A stretch of 64,000 bases of DNA from Thermosediminibacter oceani DSM 16646 (lineage in GTDB: Bacteria; Bacillota; Thermosediminibacteria; Thermosediminibacterales; Thermosediminibacteraceae), in the NCBI RefSeq assembly GCF_000144645.1, contig NC_014377.1, forward strand, positions 558,001 through 622,000, in the 5' to 3' direction. Shown one piece after another: positions 31,963-40,585 of the stretch. How positions within the stretch are numbered: the stretch's first letter is position 1; every line of letters starts with the position of its first letter. Made by a program: the position numbers and the translations under genes. The notes below the pieces were generated by a model, which saw only the letters and a program-made list of their open reading frames with translations, had not been told where the DNA came from and did not search any database.

Positions 31963-32598
31963 ATGCATATTCCGGACGGTTTTCTAGATGCAAAAACCTG
32001 GATGAGCGCTGCGGCTTTAAGCAGCGTTGCCGTGGGTTACAGCATTAAAAAAACTCGGGATTCCCTCGGGGATCGGCAAGCGCCGGCTCTGGGGGTAATG
32101 GCTGCCTTTATTTTTGCCGCTCAGATGGTTAACTTCCCGGTGGGGGGAGGGACTTCCGGGCACCTTTTAGGTGCTGCCCTGGCTACAGCTCTGCTGGGTC
32201 CCTGGGGAGCCTGCCTTGTCTTAGCCACGGTAGTTATTATTCAAGCTCTTTTCTTTGCCGACGGCGGCATTACGGTACTGGGAGCAAATATATTAAATAT
32301 GGCGGTGATAGCACCTTTGGTGTCTCATTTGATTTATAAATTCCTCGGTGCCGGACGGCCGCTGGCTATTTTCCTCGGCAGCTGGTGTTCTATCTTCTTA
32401 TCTGCTATAGCTGTTGCGCTGCAACTGGCCCTCTCGGGTACAATTCCCCTTTCGGTGGTGCTGCCGGCTATGGCAGGGTGGCACGCGTTAATCGGTATAG
32501 GTGAAGGTTTAATAACCTGTGCGGTATACGCTTTTATTACCCGCAACGGTTTGCTGGAACCTGCGGTTAGATACTACGGAGCGGAGGCGAAAAGATGA
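31963..32598 (+). CDS. cbiM: ECF-type Ni/Co transporter substrate-binding component CbiM/NikM
   Basis: The 211-residue membrane protein starts at ATG 31963 after AGAGGTGG. The N-terminus MHIPDGFLD provides the amino-terminal and His2 metal ligands of the family. Later come [20 protein letters not shown] (third His ligand), [20 protein letters not shown] and [20 protein letters not shown]. About six membrane segments are visible. It overlaps the next gene by 4 nt. Cobalt and nickel versions are hard to tell apart; the CooT neighbour favours nickel, while the cobalamin-dependent pdu locus would need cobalt. Confidence 0.92.
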   Translation: MHIPDGFLDAKTWMSAAALSSVAVGYSIKKTRDSLGDRQAPALGVMAAFIFAAQMVNFPVGGGTSGHLLGAALATALLGPWGACLVLATVVIIQALFFADGGITVLGANILNMAVIAPLVSHLIYKFLGAGRPLAIFLGSWCSIFLSAIAVALQLALSGTIPLSVVLPAMAGWHALIGIGEGLITCAVYAFITRNGLLEPAVRYYGAEAKR

Positions 32599-32900
32599 TG
32601 GCGGCCAAAATGAAAGGCAACATCTCAGTCATTTTACTTATTGCTCTGGCGATAGGGGCTTTTTTGTCACCTTTAGCTTCTCCCGACCCCGACGGGTTGG
32701 AACGCGTGGCAGAAGATCAAGGGTTTATACATCTGGCGGAAGGTAAAGAAGTGATTGCCGGCTTAATGCCGGACTACATATTTCCGGGAATCGGGAACGA
32801 AGCACTGGCCACCGCCCTGGCGGGGGTAACCGGTACCATCTTTACCTTTGGGGTTATGTTTTTGTTGAGCAGGTCTTTTGTTAAAACGAGACAAGAATAG
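32595..32900 (+). CDS. PDGLE-domain CbiN/NikN-like transporter component
   Basis: The 101-residue protein starts at ATG 32595, overlapping the cbiM stop, with GGAGG upstream. Two membrane segments flank an outer loop containing [16 protein letters not shown], the PDGLE motif of the small auxiliary subunit that replaces CbiN in many nickel and cobalt ECF systems. The C-terminal helix is [16 protein letters not shown]. Confidence 0.88.
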   Translation: MMAAKMKGNISVILLIALAIGAFLSPLASPDPDGLERVAEDQGFIHLAEGKEVIAGLMPDYIFPGIGNEALATALAGVTGTIFTFGVMFLLSRSFVKTRQE

Positions 32901-32913
32901 GTAGGTGCCTCCT

Positions 32914-33747
32914 GTGTACGAGATGAATCTACATCGAGCAGAAAGCCGGTTTTCGCTCCGGCAGGATAATGGCCTTTCCCCCCTACATAAAATGGAACCC
33001 AGAGCCAAATTAATAGCTATAATTGGATTTATATGTCTGGTGACCGGTCTTTCTTCCTTTTCGCTCCTTATTATAGGTGCCGCTTTTCTGGGAATATTAA
33101 TAACCCTGTCCGGCTTATCGTGGAGGTGGTTGGCCGGACGTTTGGCATGGGTGGTACCCACGGCCGCCTGCTTAATCCTGCTGCTGCCGGTTGTAACCCC
33201 CGGCGAGCTGTGGATGCAGGTGACTTTAGGGCCCTGGGCGGTTATATTGACAAGGCAGGGAGTGCAGCGGGCCTTTCTGCTAATCTTGCGGCTGATTATC
33301 GCTCTTCTAGCCGTTATTTTGCTTGTAGGTACCACTCCTTTTAGCGAAATAATGCTGGCTTTAAAGAGTTTGCGAGTACCACCGGTGCTTGTACAACTGA
33401 TAGAATTGGCCGTTAGATATTTATTCGTCATCGGCGATGAATTGAATCGCATGTATATTGCCCGCAGGGCCCGTTGTTTTAAAGCCGGCCGTAGCCTGGC
33501 GGCAACATACACTTTTTATACTTTAGGCCAGCTTATAGGAACCCTTTTCCTGCGTTCCTGGCAGCGGAGCGAACGTATATACCTTGCCATGCTGGCCCGG
33601 GGCTTTACGGGGAGCTATCGTGTGCCCGGCCATTCCACCCGGCCGGCTGGGCGCGATCTCGCGTGGAGCTTGGGCATCCTCGGTACCGCTTTGGGCTTAC
33701 GGCTGTTAGAACTGGGGGGATTGACGTGGATCATATCATACAGGTAG
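32914..33747 (+). CDS. cbiQ: ECF transporter transmembrane component CbiQ
   Basis: The product has about 277 residues from GTG 32914, 6 nt after TAGGTG; GTG 32905 and ATG 32923 are alternatives. It is a hydrophobic T-component with MEPRAKLIAIIGFICLVTGL, then VILLVGTTPFSEIMLALKSL, and the coupling helix region ELNRMYIARRARCF and RIYLAMLARGFTG, whose Ala-Arg-Gly motifs contact the ATPase. It overlaps cbiO by 22 nt. Confidence 0.92.
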   Translation: MYEMNLHRAESRFSLRQDNGLSPLHKMEPRAKLIAIIGFICLVTGLSSFSLLIIGAAFLGILITLSGLSWRWLAGRLAWVVPTAACLILLLPVVTPGELWMQVTLGPWAVILTRQGVQRAFLLILRLIIALLAVILLVGTTPFSEIMLALKSLRVPPVLVQLIELAVRYLFVIGDELNRMYIARRARCFKAGRSLAATYTFYTLGQLIGTLFLRSWQRSERIYLAMLARGFTGSYRVPGHSTRPAGRDLAWSLGILGTALGLRLLELGGLTWIISYR

Positions 33748-34559
33748 AAGACCTGCACTACAGGTATAAAGACGGTACAGAAGCCCTGCGGGGCCTTTCA
33801 TTATTTATCGAGCGCGGAAGGAAGGTAGCGTTGCTCGGGCCTAACGGAGCGGGTAAGTCCACTCTACTGCTGCATTTTAACGGTATCTACCTCCCGCAGC
33901 GGGGCAGAGTATATGTGGCGGGCCGCGAAGTTACTGCGGAAACAGAGTACTGGGTGCGCTCGCGGGTAGGTTTGGTATTTCAGGACCCGGATGATCAGGT
34001 CTTTTCTTCAACCGTGGAGGAAGATGTGGCCTTCGGTCCGCGAAATCTAGGCCTTGCGCCCGCCGAGATCGAGGAGCGGGTGCGGGCTGCTCTGGATGCA
34101 GTGGGCATGCAGGCCTACAGGCATAAACCTCCGTATCACCTCAGTTACGGCCAGAAAAAGCGGGTGGCTATCGCCGGGGTTTTGGCAATGGTTCCCGAAA
34201 TTATTGTAATGGATGAACCTATGGCGTATCTTGACCCTGCAGGACAGGCCGGTGTTAGGACAATCCTGGACGAATTGCACCGGCAGGGCAAGACCCTCAT
34301 TGTGGCTACCCACGATGTGGATTTTGCGGCTTCATGGGCTGAGGTAATAATTATTTTGAAGGAAGGTCGAGTGCTAGCCTATGGCGGGCCCGAGCTCTTG
34401 CTGGATGAAAACGTGGTAGCCGCCGCCGGACTGCGTTTGCCTCTGATAGCCCAGGTCTTCCATGGCTTTATTCCGGAGCAAAGCAGGTTACCCCGTGATG
34501 TCCAGAGCGCCAGGATGCTTTTAAATTCACTCTTGACACATTCTGCTGAAAATTGCTAA
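33726..34559 (+). CDS. cbiO: ECF transporter ATPase CbiO
   Basis: The 277-residue ATPase starts at GTG 33726, 6 nt after GGGGGG inside cbiQ. It has Walker A LLGPNGAGKSTLLLHF, Q-loop VGLVFQDPDDQVFS (DPDDQ is typical of CbiO/EcfA), signature HLSYGQKKRVAIAG, Walker B IIVMDEPMAYLDP and switch His in VATHDVDFA. It powers metal uptake with CbiM, the PDGLE protein and CbiQ. The promoter of the nucleoside operon starts within its last codons. Confidence 0.94.
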   Translation: MDHIIQVEDLHYRYKDGTEALRGLSLFIERGRKVALLGPNGAGKSTLLLHFNGIYLPQRGRVYVAGREVTAETEYWVRSRVGLVFQDPDDQVFSSTVEEDVAFGPRNLGLAPAEIEERVRAALDAVGMQAYRHKPPYHLSYGQKKRVAIAGVLAMVPEIIVMDEPMAYLDPAGQAGVRTILDELHRQGKTLIVATHDVDFAASWAEVIIILKEGRVLAYGGPELLLDENVVAAAGLRLPLIAQVFHGFIPEQSRLPRDVQSARMLLNSLLTHSAENC

Positions 34560-34586
34560 AATAACAAATGTAGGATGTCAGACATC
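34533..34586 (+). promoter_or_regulatory. Promoter and palindromic operator of the nucleoside operon
   Basis: TTGACA (34533-34538), 18-nt spacer, TAAAAT (34557-34562). The perfect palindrome GATGTC-A-GACATC (34574-34586) begins about 5 nt past the expected start site, where a bound repressor would block transcription. The GntR/UTRA regulator encoded in this operon is the likely ligand. Confidence 0.65.
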
Positions 34587-34682
34587 TGGGCAACCGGAGG
34601 GAGAGGGGGGACGGGGTGGATTAAAACCTGCATCCGGTGTTTGGAAGTTTAAACCACTAAATCTTTAGGAGGGATTTTTTTC

Positions 34683-35786
34683 ATGAAGGTCCGTAAAATT
34701 TTAGCGTTGGGCCTGATTTTTATGCTGGTGGCAGCTTTGCTTGTGGGATGTTCCAAGCAGGAGCAGCCGGCCCAGCAACAACAGCAGGGGCAGCAGGAAC
34801 AGGGGAAGGAGAAAATAAAGGTCGGCCTGGTATTTGACGTGGGCGGACGCGGCGACCTTTCCTTCAACGACAGCGCTTACGCAGGCCTTGAAAAGGCCAA
34901 GAAGGATTTTGGCGATAAGATTGAAGTGGAGTACAGAGAGCCCTCGGGAGGCGGCCAGGACAGGGAGCAGCTTTTGAGACTTCTCGCCGAGAACGGTTTT
35001 GACCTCATTTTCGGCGTGGGCTTCCTCTTCACGGATCACATCCAGAAAGTTGCCCAGGAGTTCCCGGATGTGAAATTCGCGCTTATCGACGGTGCTATAG
35101 ACGGGCTTGACGAGAATTCCAACGTGACCTGCCTGCTCTTCAAAGAGCACGAAGGGTCTTTCCTGGTCGGAGCCGCCGCAGCCATGAAGTCCAAGACCGG
35201 TAAGATAGGGTTTGTGGGCGGAATGAAGACACCTCTCATAGAGAGGTTTGAAGCCGGCTATATGGCGGGCGCCAAGTACGTCAACCCGAATATTGAGATC
35301 CTCTCGGACTACATAGGTACCACCAGTGAAGCTTTCAAAGACCCGGTGAGGGGTAAGGAACTGGCTCTGAAACAGTTTAAAGACGGTGCCGATGTGATCT
35401 ATCACGCTTCCGGCGCTTCCGGTATAGGTGTCATTGAAGCCGCCACAGCAGAAAAGAAGTTTGCAATAGGAGTGGATTCCGATCAGTCCCTGACTGCCAA
35501 AGAAGACCAGAGGCCGTACATACTCACCAGTATGGTTAAAAGTGTCGATGTGGCCGTTTACGAGACCATCAAAGCCCTGATAGAGGGCAACTTCAAGGGC
35601 GGATACTCGATATTCGGCCTTGCCGAGAACGGCGTAAGCTATGCCGTGAACGACTACAACAAAGAGCTGATTTCGGACATACAGCCCAAGCTCGACGAAA
35701 TCAAGGACAAGATAATAAAGGGCGAAATAAAAGTGCCGGTTGACAAAAAGGAATACAATGAATATCTAAAGAGCTACTTTAAGTAA
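34683..35786 (+). CDS. BMP family nucleoside-binding lipoprotein
   Basis: The 367-residue protein starts at ATG 34683 after TAGGAGGG. It has a lipoprotein signal with lipobox LLVGCSKQ, then a low-complexity Gln/Glu linker. The body matches PnrA/BmpA/YufN nucleoside receptors: KVGLVFDVGGRGDLSFNDSA, GVGFLFTDHIQKVAQEFPDV, KTGKIGFVGGMKTPLIERFE, VIYHASGASGIGVIEAATAE and AIGVDSDQSLTAKEDQRPY. It feeds the ABC transporter genes downstream. A partial terminator follows, allowing excess receptor over transporter. Confidence 0.93.
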   Translation: MKVRKILALGLIFMLVAALLVGCSKQEQPAQQQQQGQQEQGKEKIKVGLVFDVGGRGDLSFNDSAYAGLEKAKKDFGDKIEVEYREPSGGGQDREQLLRLLAENGFDLIFGVGFLFTDHIQKVAQEFPDVKFALIDGAIDGLDENSNVTCLLFKEHEGSFLVGAAAAMKSKTGKIGFVGGMKTPLIERFEAGYMAGAKYVNPNIEILSDYIGTTSEAFKDPVRGKELALKQFKDGADVIYHASGASGIGVIEAATAEKKFAIGVDSDQSLTAKEDQRPYILTSMVKSVDVAVYETIKALIEGNFKGGYSIFGLAENGVSYAVNDYNKELISDIQPKLDEIKDKIIKGEIKVPVDKKEYNEYLKSYFK

Positions 35787-35792
35787 CAGCTT

Positions 35793-35826
35793 CGGGGGTG
35801 GCGTTAACCTTGTCACCCCCGTTTTT
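35793..35826 (+). terminator. Partial terminator between receptor and ATPase genes
   Basis: CGGGGGTG (35793-35800) pairs with CACCCCCG (35814-35821), followed by TTTTTAC. Such hairpins after receptor genes usually lower expression of the transporter genes. Confidence 0.8.
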
Positions 35827-35851
35827 ACAATCCCCGAACGGAGGTGTGACC

Positions 35852-37378
35852 TTGGATAAAGCCGTTGTCTTGAGGGGAATTACCAAACGATTTCCCGGAA
35901 TAGTGGCCAATGACGGTATAAGCCTGGAAATAGAAAAGGGAGAAGTCCACGCTATTGTGGGTGAAAACGGGGCCGGTAAGAGCACTCTTATGAAGATTCT
36001 CGCCGGCATTTACCAGCCCGATGAAGGCGAGATACATATTTTCGGGAAGAAGGAGAGGATAACTTCTCCCGGCAGGGCAATTGAACTTAAAATTGGAATG
36101 GTTCACCAGCACTTCATGCTGGTCAACAGGTTTACGGTGCTGGAAAATATAATCCTGGGCGCGGAAAAGAGAGCCGGTATGGCCATCGACGAGCAGAAGT
36201 GCCGCAAGGTCATCGGTGAGCTCCTTTCCCTTTATAATTTTTCCCTGGACCCGGACGCCCGCGTAGAAGAGATATCGGTGGGCCAGGCCCAGAGGGTGGA
36301 AATACTGAAAGTGCTGTACAGAGGAGCCGAAATTCTCGTGCTGGACGAGCCCACGGCGGTACTGGCGCCCCAGGAAGTTAAGGAGCTTTTTGCCAACCTG
36401 CGGAGGTTGAAAGAAGAGGGCAAGACAATAATTTTTATCAGCCACAAGTTGGACGAAGTTCTGGAAATCGCTGACCGTATAACCGTGCTGAGGCGCGGCA
36501 GGGTGGTTGGCACCGTGTTGCCGTCACAGGTTACTAAGGAAGAATTGGCCAGGATGATGGTGGGCAAGCCCGTTTTTATGAAGCTGGAAAAAACACCGGT
36601 TCCCACCGGGGAAATACTCCTTTCTGTAAAGGACCTGGTGGTGAGGGAGAATTCCGGTAAGGCGGCGGTCAACGGTGTTTCCCTTGAAATCAGAGGCGGT
36701 GAAATTTACGGCATCGCCGGGATCGAAGGAAACGGCCAGAAGGAGCTGGCCGAAGCGATAATAGGCCTCAGAAGGGCCTCAGCGGGGCAGGTGACGATAT
36801 GCGGCAGGACGGCGACCGGGCTTTCCATTAGGGAGATCAGGGATCTCGGTGTGGCCTTTATTCCTGAAGACAGGCACCGCCAGGGGCTCGTGCTGTCCAT
36901 GAAAGTGTGGGAGAATATGATCCTGGGCTATCACAGGAAAAAAGAGTTTTCGAAAAAGCCATCCCTGAATCTCAAGGCTGTGCGGGAATTCACGGAAAAG
37001 AGGGCGAAGGAATATTCGGTGAGGCTCTCCTCCATCGACCAGCCGATTGAAGGGCTGTCCGGCGGTAATCAGCAGAAGGTAATACTGGGCAGGGAACTTT
37101 CCCGCGATCCCAGGGTTATAATAGCCTCCCAGCCCACCAGGGGGCTCGACGTAGGGGCTGCGGAATTCGTGCATAAAGAGCTGCTGAAAAAGAGGGAAGA
37201 AGGGAAAGCGATCCTCCTAATATCCGCCGACCTGGAGGAGGTGCTTTCGCTTTCCGACAGGGTTGGTGTTATGTACAACGGGAGGATAACGGCGGAATTC
37301 AGGCCCGAAGAAGTGACCCCCGAAGAAGTGGGAGTGTACATGCTCGGAGGCGGAGTAAAGGCGGGTGAAGGAGCATGA
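35852..37378 (+). CDS. nupO: Nucleoside ABC transporter ATPase (double ABC domain)
   Basis: The 508-residue protein starts at TTG 35852, 7 nt after GGAGG. Two ABC domains are present. The first has Walker A HAIVGENGAGKSTLMKIL, signature EISVGQAQRVEILK and Walker B ILVLDEPTAVLAP. The second has a degenerate Walker A (IAGIEGNGQKELAEAI), signature GLSGGNQQKVILGREL and Walker B VIIASQPTRGLDVG, as usual for RbsA/YufO-type ATPases. It overlaps the first permease gene by 4 nt. Confidence 0.93.
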   Translation: MDKAVVLRGITKRFPGIVANDGISLEIEKGEVHAIVGENGAGKSTLMKILAGIYQPDEGEIHIFGKKERITSPGRAIELKIGMVHQHFMLVNRFTVLENIILGAEKRAGMAIDEQKCRKVIGELLSLYNFSLDPDARVEEISVGQAQRVEILKVLYRGAEILVLDEPTAVLAPQEVKELFANLRRLKEEGKTIIFISHKLDEVLEIADRITVLRRGRVVGTVLPSQVTKEELARMMVGKPVFMKLEKTPVPTGEILLSVKDLVVRENSGKAAVNGVSLEIRGGEIYGIAGIEGNGQKELAEAIIGLRRASAGQVTICGRTATGLSIREIRDLGVAFIPEDRHRQGLVLSMKVWENMILGYHRKKEFSKKPSLNLKAVREFTEKRAKEYSVRLSSIDQPIEGLSGGNQQKVILGRELSRDPRVIIASQPTRGLDVGAAEFVHKELLKKREEGKAILLISADLEEVLSLSDRVGVMYNGRITAEFRPEEVTPEEVGVYMLGGGVKAGEGA

Positions 37379-38523
37379 AGAGAAAATACCTTATAACGGT
37401 GCTGAGGGTTCTGGCACCGGTTCTGGCCATCGTACTTTCGGTCCTTATAAGTTCTATTGTGATTCTGGCCATAGGCAAGAGCCCCTTACAGGTGTTTTAT
37501 ACCATCTTCCAGTTCAGCTTCAGCAGGCTCGACAGCGTGGCCATCATCCTTTATAACGCGACGCCGCTTATCTTTTCCGGTCTTGCCGTTTCACTGGGAT
37601 TCCGCATGGGGCTGTTCAATATAGGCGTGGAGGGCCAGTATCTCATGGGGGCGTTTTTTGCGGCCCTGGCCGGATTTAGTTTGAAGGGATTGCCGGCTGT
37701 CATTCACCTTCCCCTTGTTATACTGTGCGGCGCCCTGGGAGGAATGTTATGGTCTTTTATACCCATATATCTAAAAGTAAAAAGAGGCGTTCATGAGGTA
37801 ATAAGCACCATAATGCTGAACTACATATCCTTTTCCCTCATTCATTACCTCATCGCCGACGTATTTATGGACAGATCCCAGAAGCTGTTAGAAGGCCTGG
37901 GCAGCATGCTCGCAAGGACGCCGAAACTGCCCCCGTCGGCACTGATGCCGAAACTGCACGGATTTTTAGGCCTTTTCGGCATAGAACTGCCGAGGCACGT
38001 TTACCTGAACTGGTTTTTCCCGCTGGGCCTGCTGCTGGCCGGCCTCACGTATTACCTTTTAATGTATACACCCTTCGGCTTTGAATTGAGGGCGGTAGGC
38101 CAAAACCAGGAGGCGGCTAGGACCGCGGGTATAAAACCGGAGCGGGTATATATGGTTGGATTTTTGCTGAGCGGTGCCGTGGCCGGACTGGTGGGGCTCT
38201 CGGACCTTTTGGGGTATTTCGGTTACATGGACCTGGATTTTCCAAGGAACTACGGCTTTGACGGTATAGCCGTAGCTCTGATCGGTCAGAACAACCCCTT
38301 CGGCATAATCGTTTCGGCGATGCTCTTCGGCTTCCTGAGAAGGGGCGCGGAGGGCATTCAGACACTGCTCGGTGTGCCGATGGATACAATAGTCATCCTC
38401 CAGGCCGTCATGATATTATCTATCGTAGTAATTACAAAGGTCATGAACGATTATATTAAGCGCCTGGAGAAAAAGGAGGATGTGCGCGTATGTTCCTCAC
38501 AGAGCTCATCGCTTCAAGCTTGA
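37375..38523 (+). CDS. nupP: Nucleoside ABC transporter permease 1
   Basis: The 382-residue membrane protein starts at ATG 37375, overlapping the ATPase stop. It belongs to the BPD_transp_2 family, with LIFSGLAVSLGFRMGLFNIG, VEGQYLMGAFFAALAG, GGMLWSFIPIYLKVKRGVHE (the EAA-like coupling segment), FELRAVGQNQEAARTAGI and YGFDGIAVALIGQNNPFG. Eight to ten membrane spans are visible. Order and size match B. subtilis YufP (NupP). Confidence 0.92.
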   Translation: MKRKYLITVLRVLAPVLAIVLSVLISSIVILAIGKSPLQVFYTIFQFSFSRLDSVAIILYNATPLIFSGLAVSLGFRMGLFNIGVEGQYLMGAFFAALAGFSLKGLPAVIHLPLVILCGALGGMLWSFIPIYLKVKRGVHEVISTIMLNYISFSLIHYLIADVFMDRSQKLLEGLGSMLARTPKLPPSALMPKLHGFLGLFGIELPRHVYLNWFFPLGLLLAGLTYYLLMYTPFGFELRAVGQNQEAARTAGIKPERVYMVGFLLSGAVAGLVGLSDLLGYFGYMDLDFPRNYGFDGIAVALIGQNNPFGIIVSAMLFGFLRRGAEGIQTLLGVPMDTIVILQAVMILSIVVITKVMNDYIKRLEKKEDVRVCSSQSSSLQA

Positions 38524-39404
38524 GGATGGCCGTTCCAATACTTCTTACAGCCCTGGGAGCCGTGTTCACCGAGAGAGCGGGAGTTGTAAACATAGGCCTC
38601 GAGGGCATGATGATGGTAGGATCCTTCTGGGGAGCGCTGGGATCGTATTATTACGGGCCGTATTTCGGACTGCTCCTTGCTATGGCGGCGGGCATGTTCA
38701 TGGCTCTGATTCACGCGGCCGCTACGGTTACGTTCAGAGTTGACCAGATCGTCAGCGGCGTCGCCATAAACATTCTTGCGTACGGAAGCTGCCGTTTCTT
38801 GAGCCAGGCTATTTTCAAGATGGCCACCACCAGCCCCCACGTAGCGGGCCTCCCCAAAATCGATATTCCGGTGCTCGCAGGTCTAGATTTTTTAAAGCCC
38901 GTGGTTTCGGGCCTGTCCCCGATTATAATTCTGGCGCTGCTGCTGGTTCCTCTCACGAGGTTCGTCATTAACCGTACGGTCTTCGGACTGCGGCTCCGGT
39001 CGGTGGGGGAAAATCCCCTGGCGGCGGATACACTGGGCATAAACGTATTCAGGATGAAATACGCCGGCGTGCTCCTGAGCGGCATGCTGGCGGGGCTTTC
39101 GGGTGCTTATCTTGCCCTGGAACACACCGGTATGTACGTGGAAGGCATGACCCAGGGTAAAGGCTTCATTGCACTGGCAGCCATGATTTTCGGGAACTGG
39201 GAACCCGTCGGTGCACTGTGGGCATCGCTCCTGTTCGGCTTTTCCGAAGCCCTGAGCTTCAGGGTGGTAGAAGGGAGCGCGATACCCTACCAGTTCATCA
39301 AGATGATCCCCTATGTGCTCACCCTGGCGGTGCTGGCCGGAGTGGTTAGAAAGTCCACGCCTCCCGCCGCGGACGGCGTACCGTACGAGAGAGGGATGAA
39401 CTGA
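38490..39404 (+). CDS. nupQ: Nucleoside ABC transporter permease 2
   Basis: The 304-residue membrane protein starts at ATG 38490 and overlaps nupP by 34 nt. It has ALGAVFTERAGVVNIGLEGM, VDQIVSGVAINILAYGSCRF, LRSVGENPLAADTLGINVFR, and GKGFIALAAMIFGNWEPVGA. It pairs with NupP to form the channel. Size matches YufQ (NupQ). Confidence 0.92.
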   Translation: MFLTELIASSLRMAVPILLTALGAVFTERAGVVNIGLEGMMMVGSFWGALGSYYYGPYFGLLLAMAAGMFMALIHAAATVTFRVDQIVSGVAINILAYGSCRFLSQAIFKMATTSPHVAGLPKIDIPVLAGLDFLKPVVSGLSPIIILALLLVPLTRFVINRTVFGLRLRSVGENPLAADTLGINVFRMKYAGVLLSGMLAGLSGAYLALEHTGMYVEGMTQGKGFIALAAMIFGNWEPVGALWASLLFGFSEALSFRVVEGSAIPYQFIKMIPYVLTLAVLAGVVRKSTPPAADGVPYERGMN

Positions 39405-39442
39405 TATATAAAGCTACATTCCGCCGAAGGAGTTGCTCGCCG

Positions 39443-40162
39443 ATGCTTTTTCGCACGAGATACGAAATTGTCGTTCAAAGAATCAAGGAAATGGTAATGA
39501 ACGGGGAACTGAAGGAGGGCGATAAACTGCCCTCCGAAATAGAATTCTCGAAAAAGCTCGGCGTGAGCCGGGCCACACTTCGGGAAGCCTTCAGGATTCT
39601 GGAGGACGAGGGGCTCATAAAGAGATACCACGGTGTGGGCACCTTTGTATCGAAAATACCGGTTATAAAAAGCGGGATGGAAGAGCTCGCAAGCATAACC
39701 AAGCTCATCGAAAATCAGGGCATGAAGCCGGGGACCAAAGACGTGGTAATAACCAGGGTTCGCCCCAGCGAGCGGGAAGCATCCATGATGGGACTTTTCC
39801 AGGACGAGGAGATTTACAGGGTCGAGAGGGTTAGGACCGCCGATGGAATCCCGGTGCTCTTTTGTATAGACCGGATACCCGCAAGATTCGTGAAAAAGGA
39901 GTTCAAGCTGGATAAAGAGTCGCTGTTCGACTACCTGCAGGACGACCTGGGCATCTACATCTCCTATGCAGTATCGGATGTAATACCGGTAAAGGCGGAA
40001 GTTGCGGGTGTGTACAAAAAGCTGAATTTAAGGTCCAAATCCGGCGTGGTGCTGCTTTTAGAGCAGCTCCACTACGATGAAAAAGATAAACCGATTTTCT
40101 ATTCCTCAAATTTCTTTTCTCCCGAGAAGTTCAGATTCTATATAGTGCGCAGGAGGATTTAG
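39443..40162 (+). CDS. GntR-family regulator with UTRA domain
   Basis: The 239-residue protein starts at ATG 39443 after GAAGGAG. Residues 1-72 are a winged HTH: IVVQRIKEMVMNGELKEGDK, LPSEIEFSKKLGVSRATLRE and LIKRYHGVGTFVS. Residues about 90-239 are a UTRA ligand-binding domain (EIYRVERVRTADGIPVLFCI, VLLLEQLHYDEKDKPIFYSS). It lies inside the nucleoside uptake/salvage operon and probably represses it until a nucleoside or sugar phosphate binds. Confidence 0.92.
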   Translation: MLFRTRYEIVVQRIKEMVMNGELKEGDKLPSEIEFSKKLGVSRATLREAFRILEDEGLIKRYHGVGTFVSKIPVIKSGMEELASITKLIENQGMKPGTKDVVITRVRPSEREASMMGLFQDEEIYRVERVRTADGIPVLFCIDRIPARFVKKEFKLDKESLFDYLQDDLGIYISYAVSDVIPVKAEVAGVYKKLNLRSKSGVVLLLEQLHYDEKDKPIFYSSNFFSPEKFRFYIVRRRI

Positions 40163-40174
40163 GGAGGGGATCGA

Positions 40175-40561
40175 ATGATTGACGAAAAAAGGCTGGTTGA
40201 AAAAGCCGTGGCGGCCATGAAGAACGCCTACGTCCCCTACTCCCGGTTCAGGGTGGGAGCTTGTGCGCTGGCTTCCGACGGCAGCGAATTTACCGGCTGC
40301 AATATAGAAAACGCGTCTTACGGACTCACCATCTGCGCCGAGAGGGTGGCGCTTTACAAAGCATATTCGGAGGGGAAAAGGGATATAGTCGCTCTGGCGG
40401 TAGCCGCCGAGGTCGAGGAACCGGTTTCCCCGTGCGGTGCGTGCCGGCAGGTTATTCTTGAGCTGGCGGGTAATGCCGTGGTGATTCTTTCCAACAGGGA
40501 CGGTTCCCGGGTCATGCGGACGACTCCCGGGGAACTATTACCGTACGGGTTTAAACTCTGA
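40175..40561 (+). CDS. cdd: Cytidine deaminase
   Basis: The 128-residue tetrameric-type enzyme starts at ATG 40175 after AGGGAGGGG. It deaminates cytidine and deoxycytidine. Zinc and catalytic motifs are ENASYGLTICAERVALYKA (C-A-E form) and SPCGACRQVILELA; FRVGACALASDGSEFTGCNI binds substrate. It feeds uridine to the phosphorylase encoded next. Confidence 0.95.
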   Translation: MIDEKRLVEKAVAAMKNAYVPYSRFRVGACALASDGSEFTGCNIENASYGLTICAERVALYKAYSEGKRDIVALAVAAEVEEPVSPCGACRQVILELAGNAVVILSNRDGSRVMRTTPGELLPYGFKL

Positions 40562-40585
40562 TGCAGCGAAGGGAGGCGAGTTTAG

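Noticed and set aside
34560-34682. Purine riboswitch upstream of the nucleoside receptor gene
   Set aside because: The conserved junction and loop sequences are absent. The palindrome near +5 fits a protein operator better.
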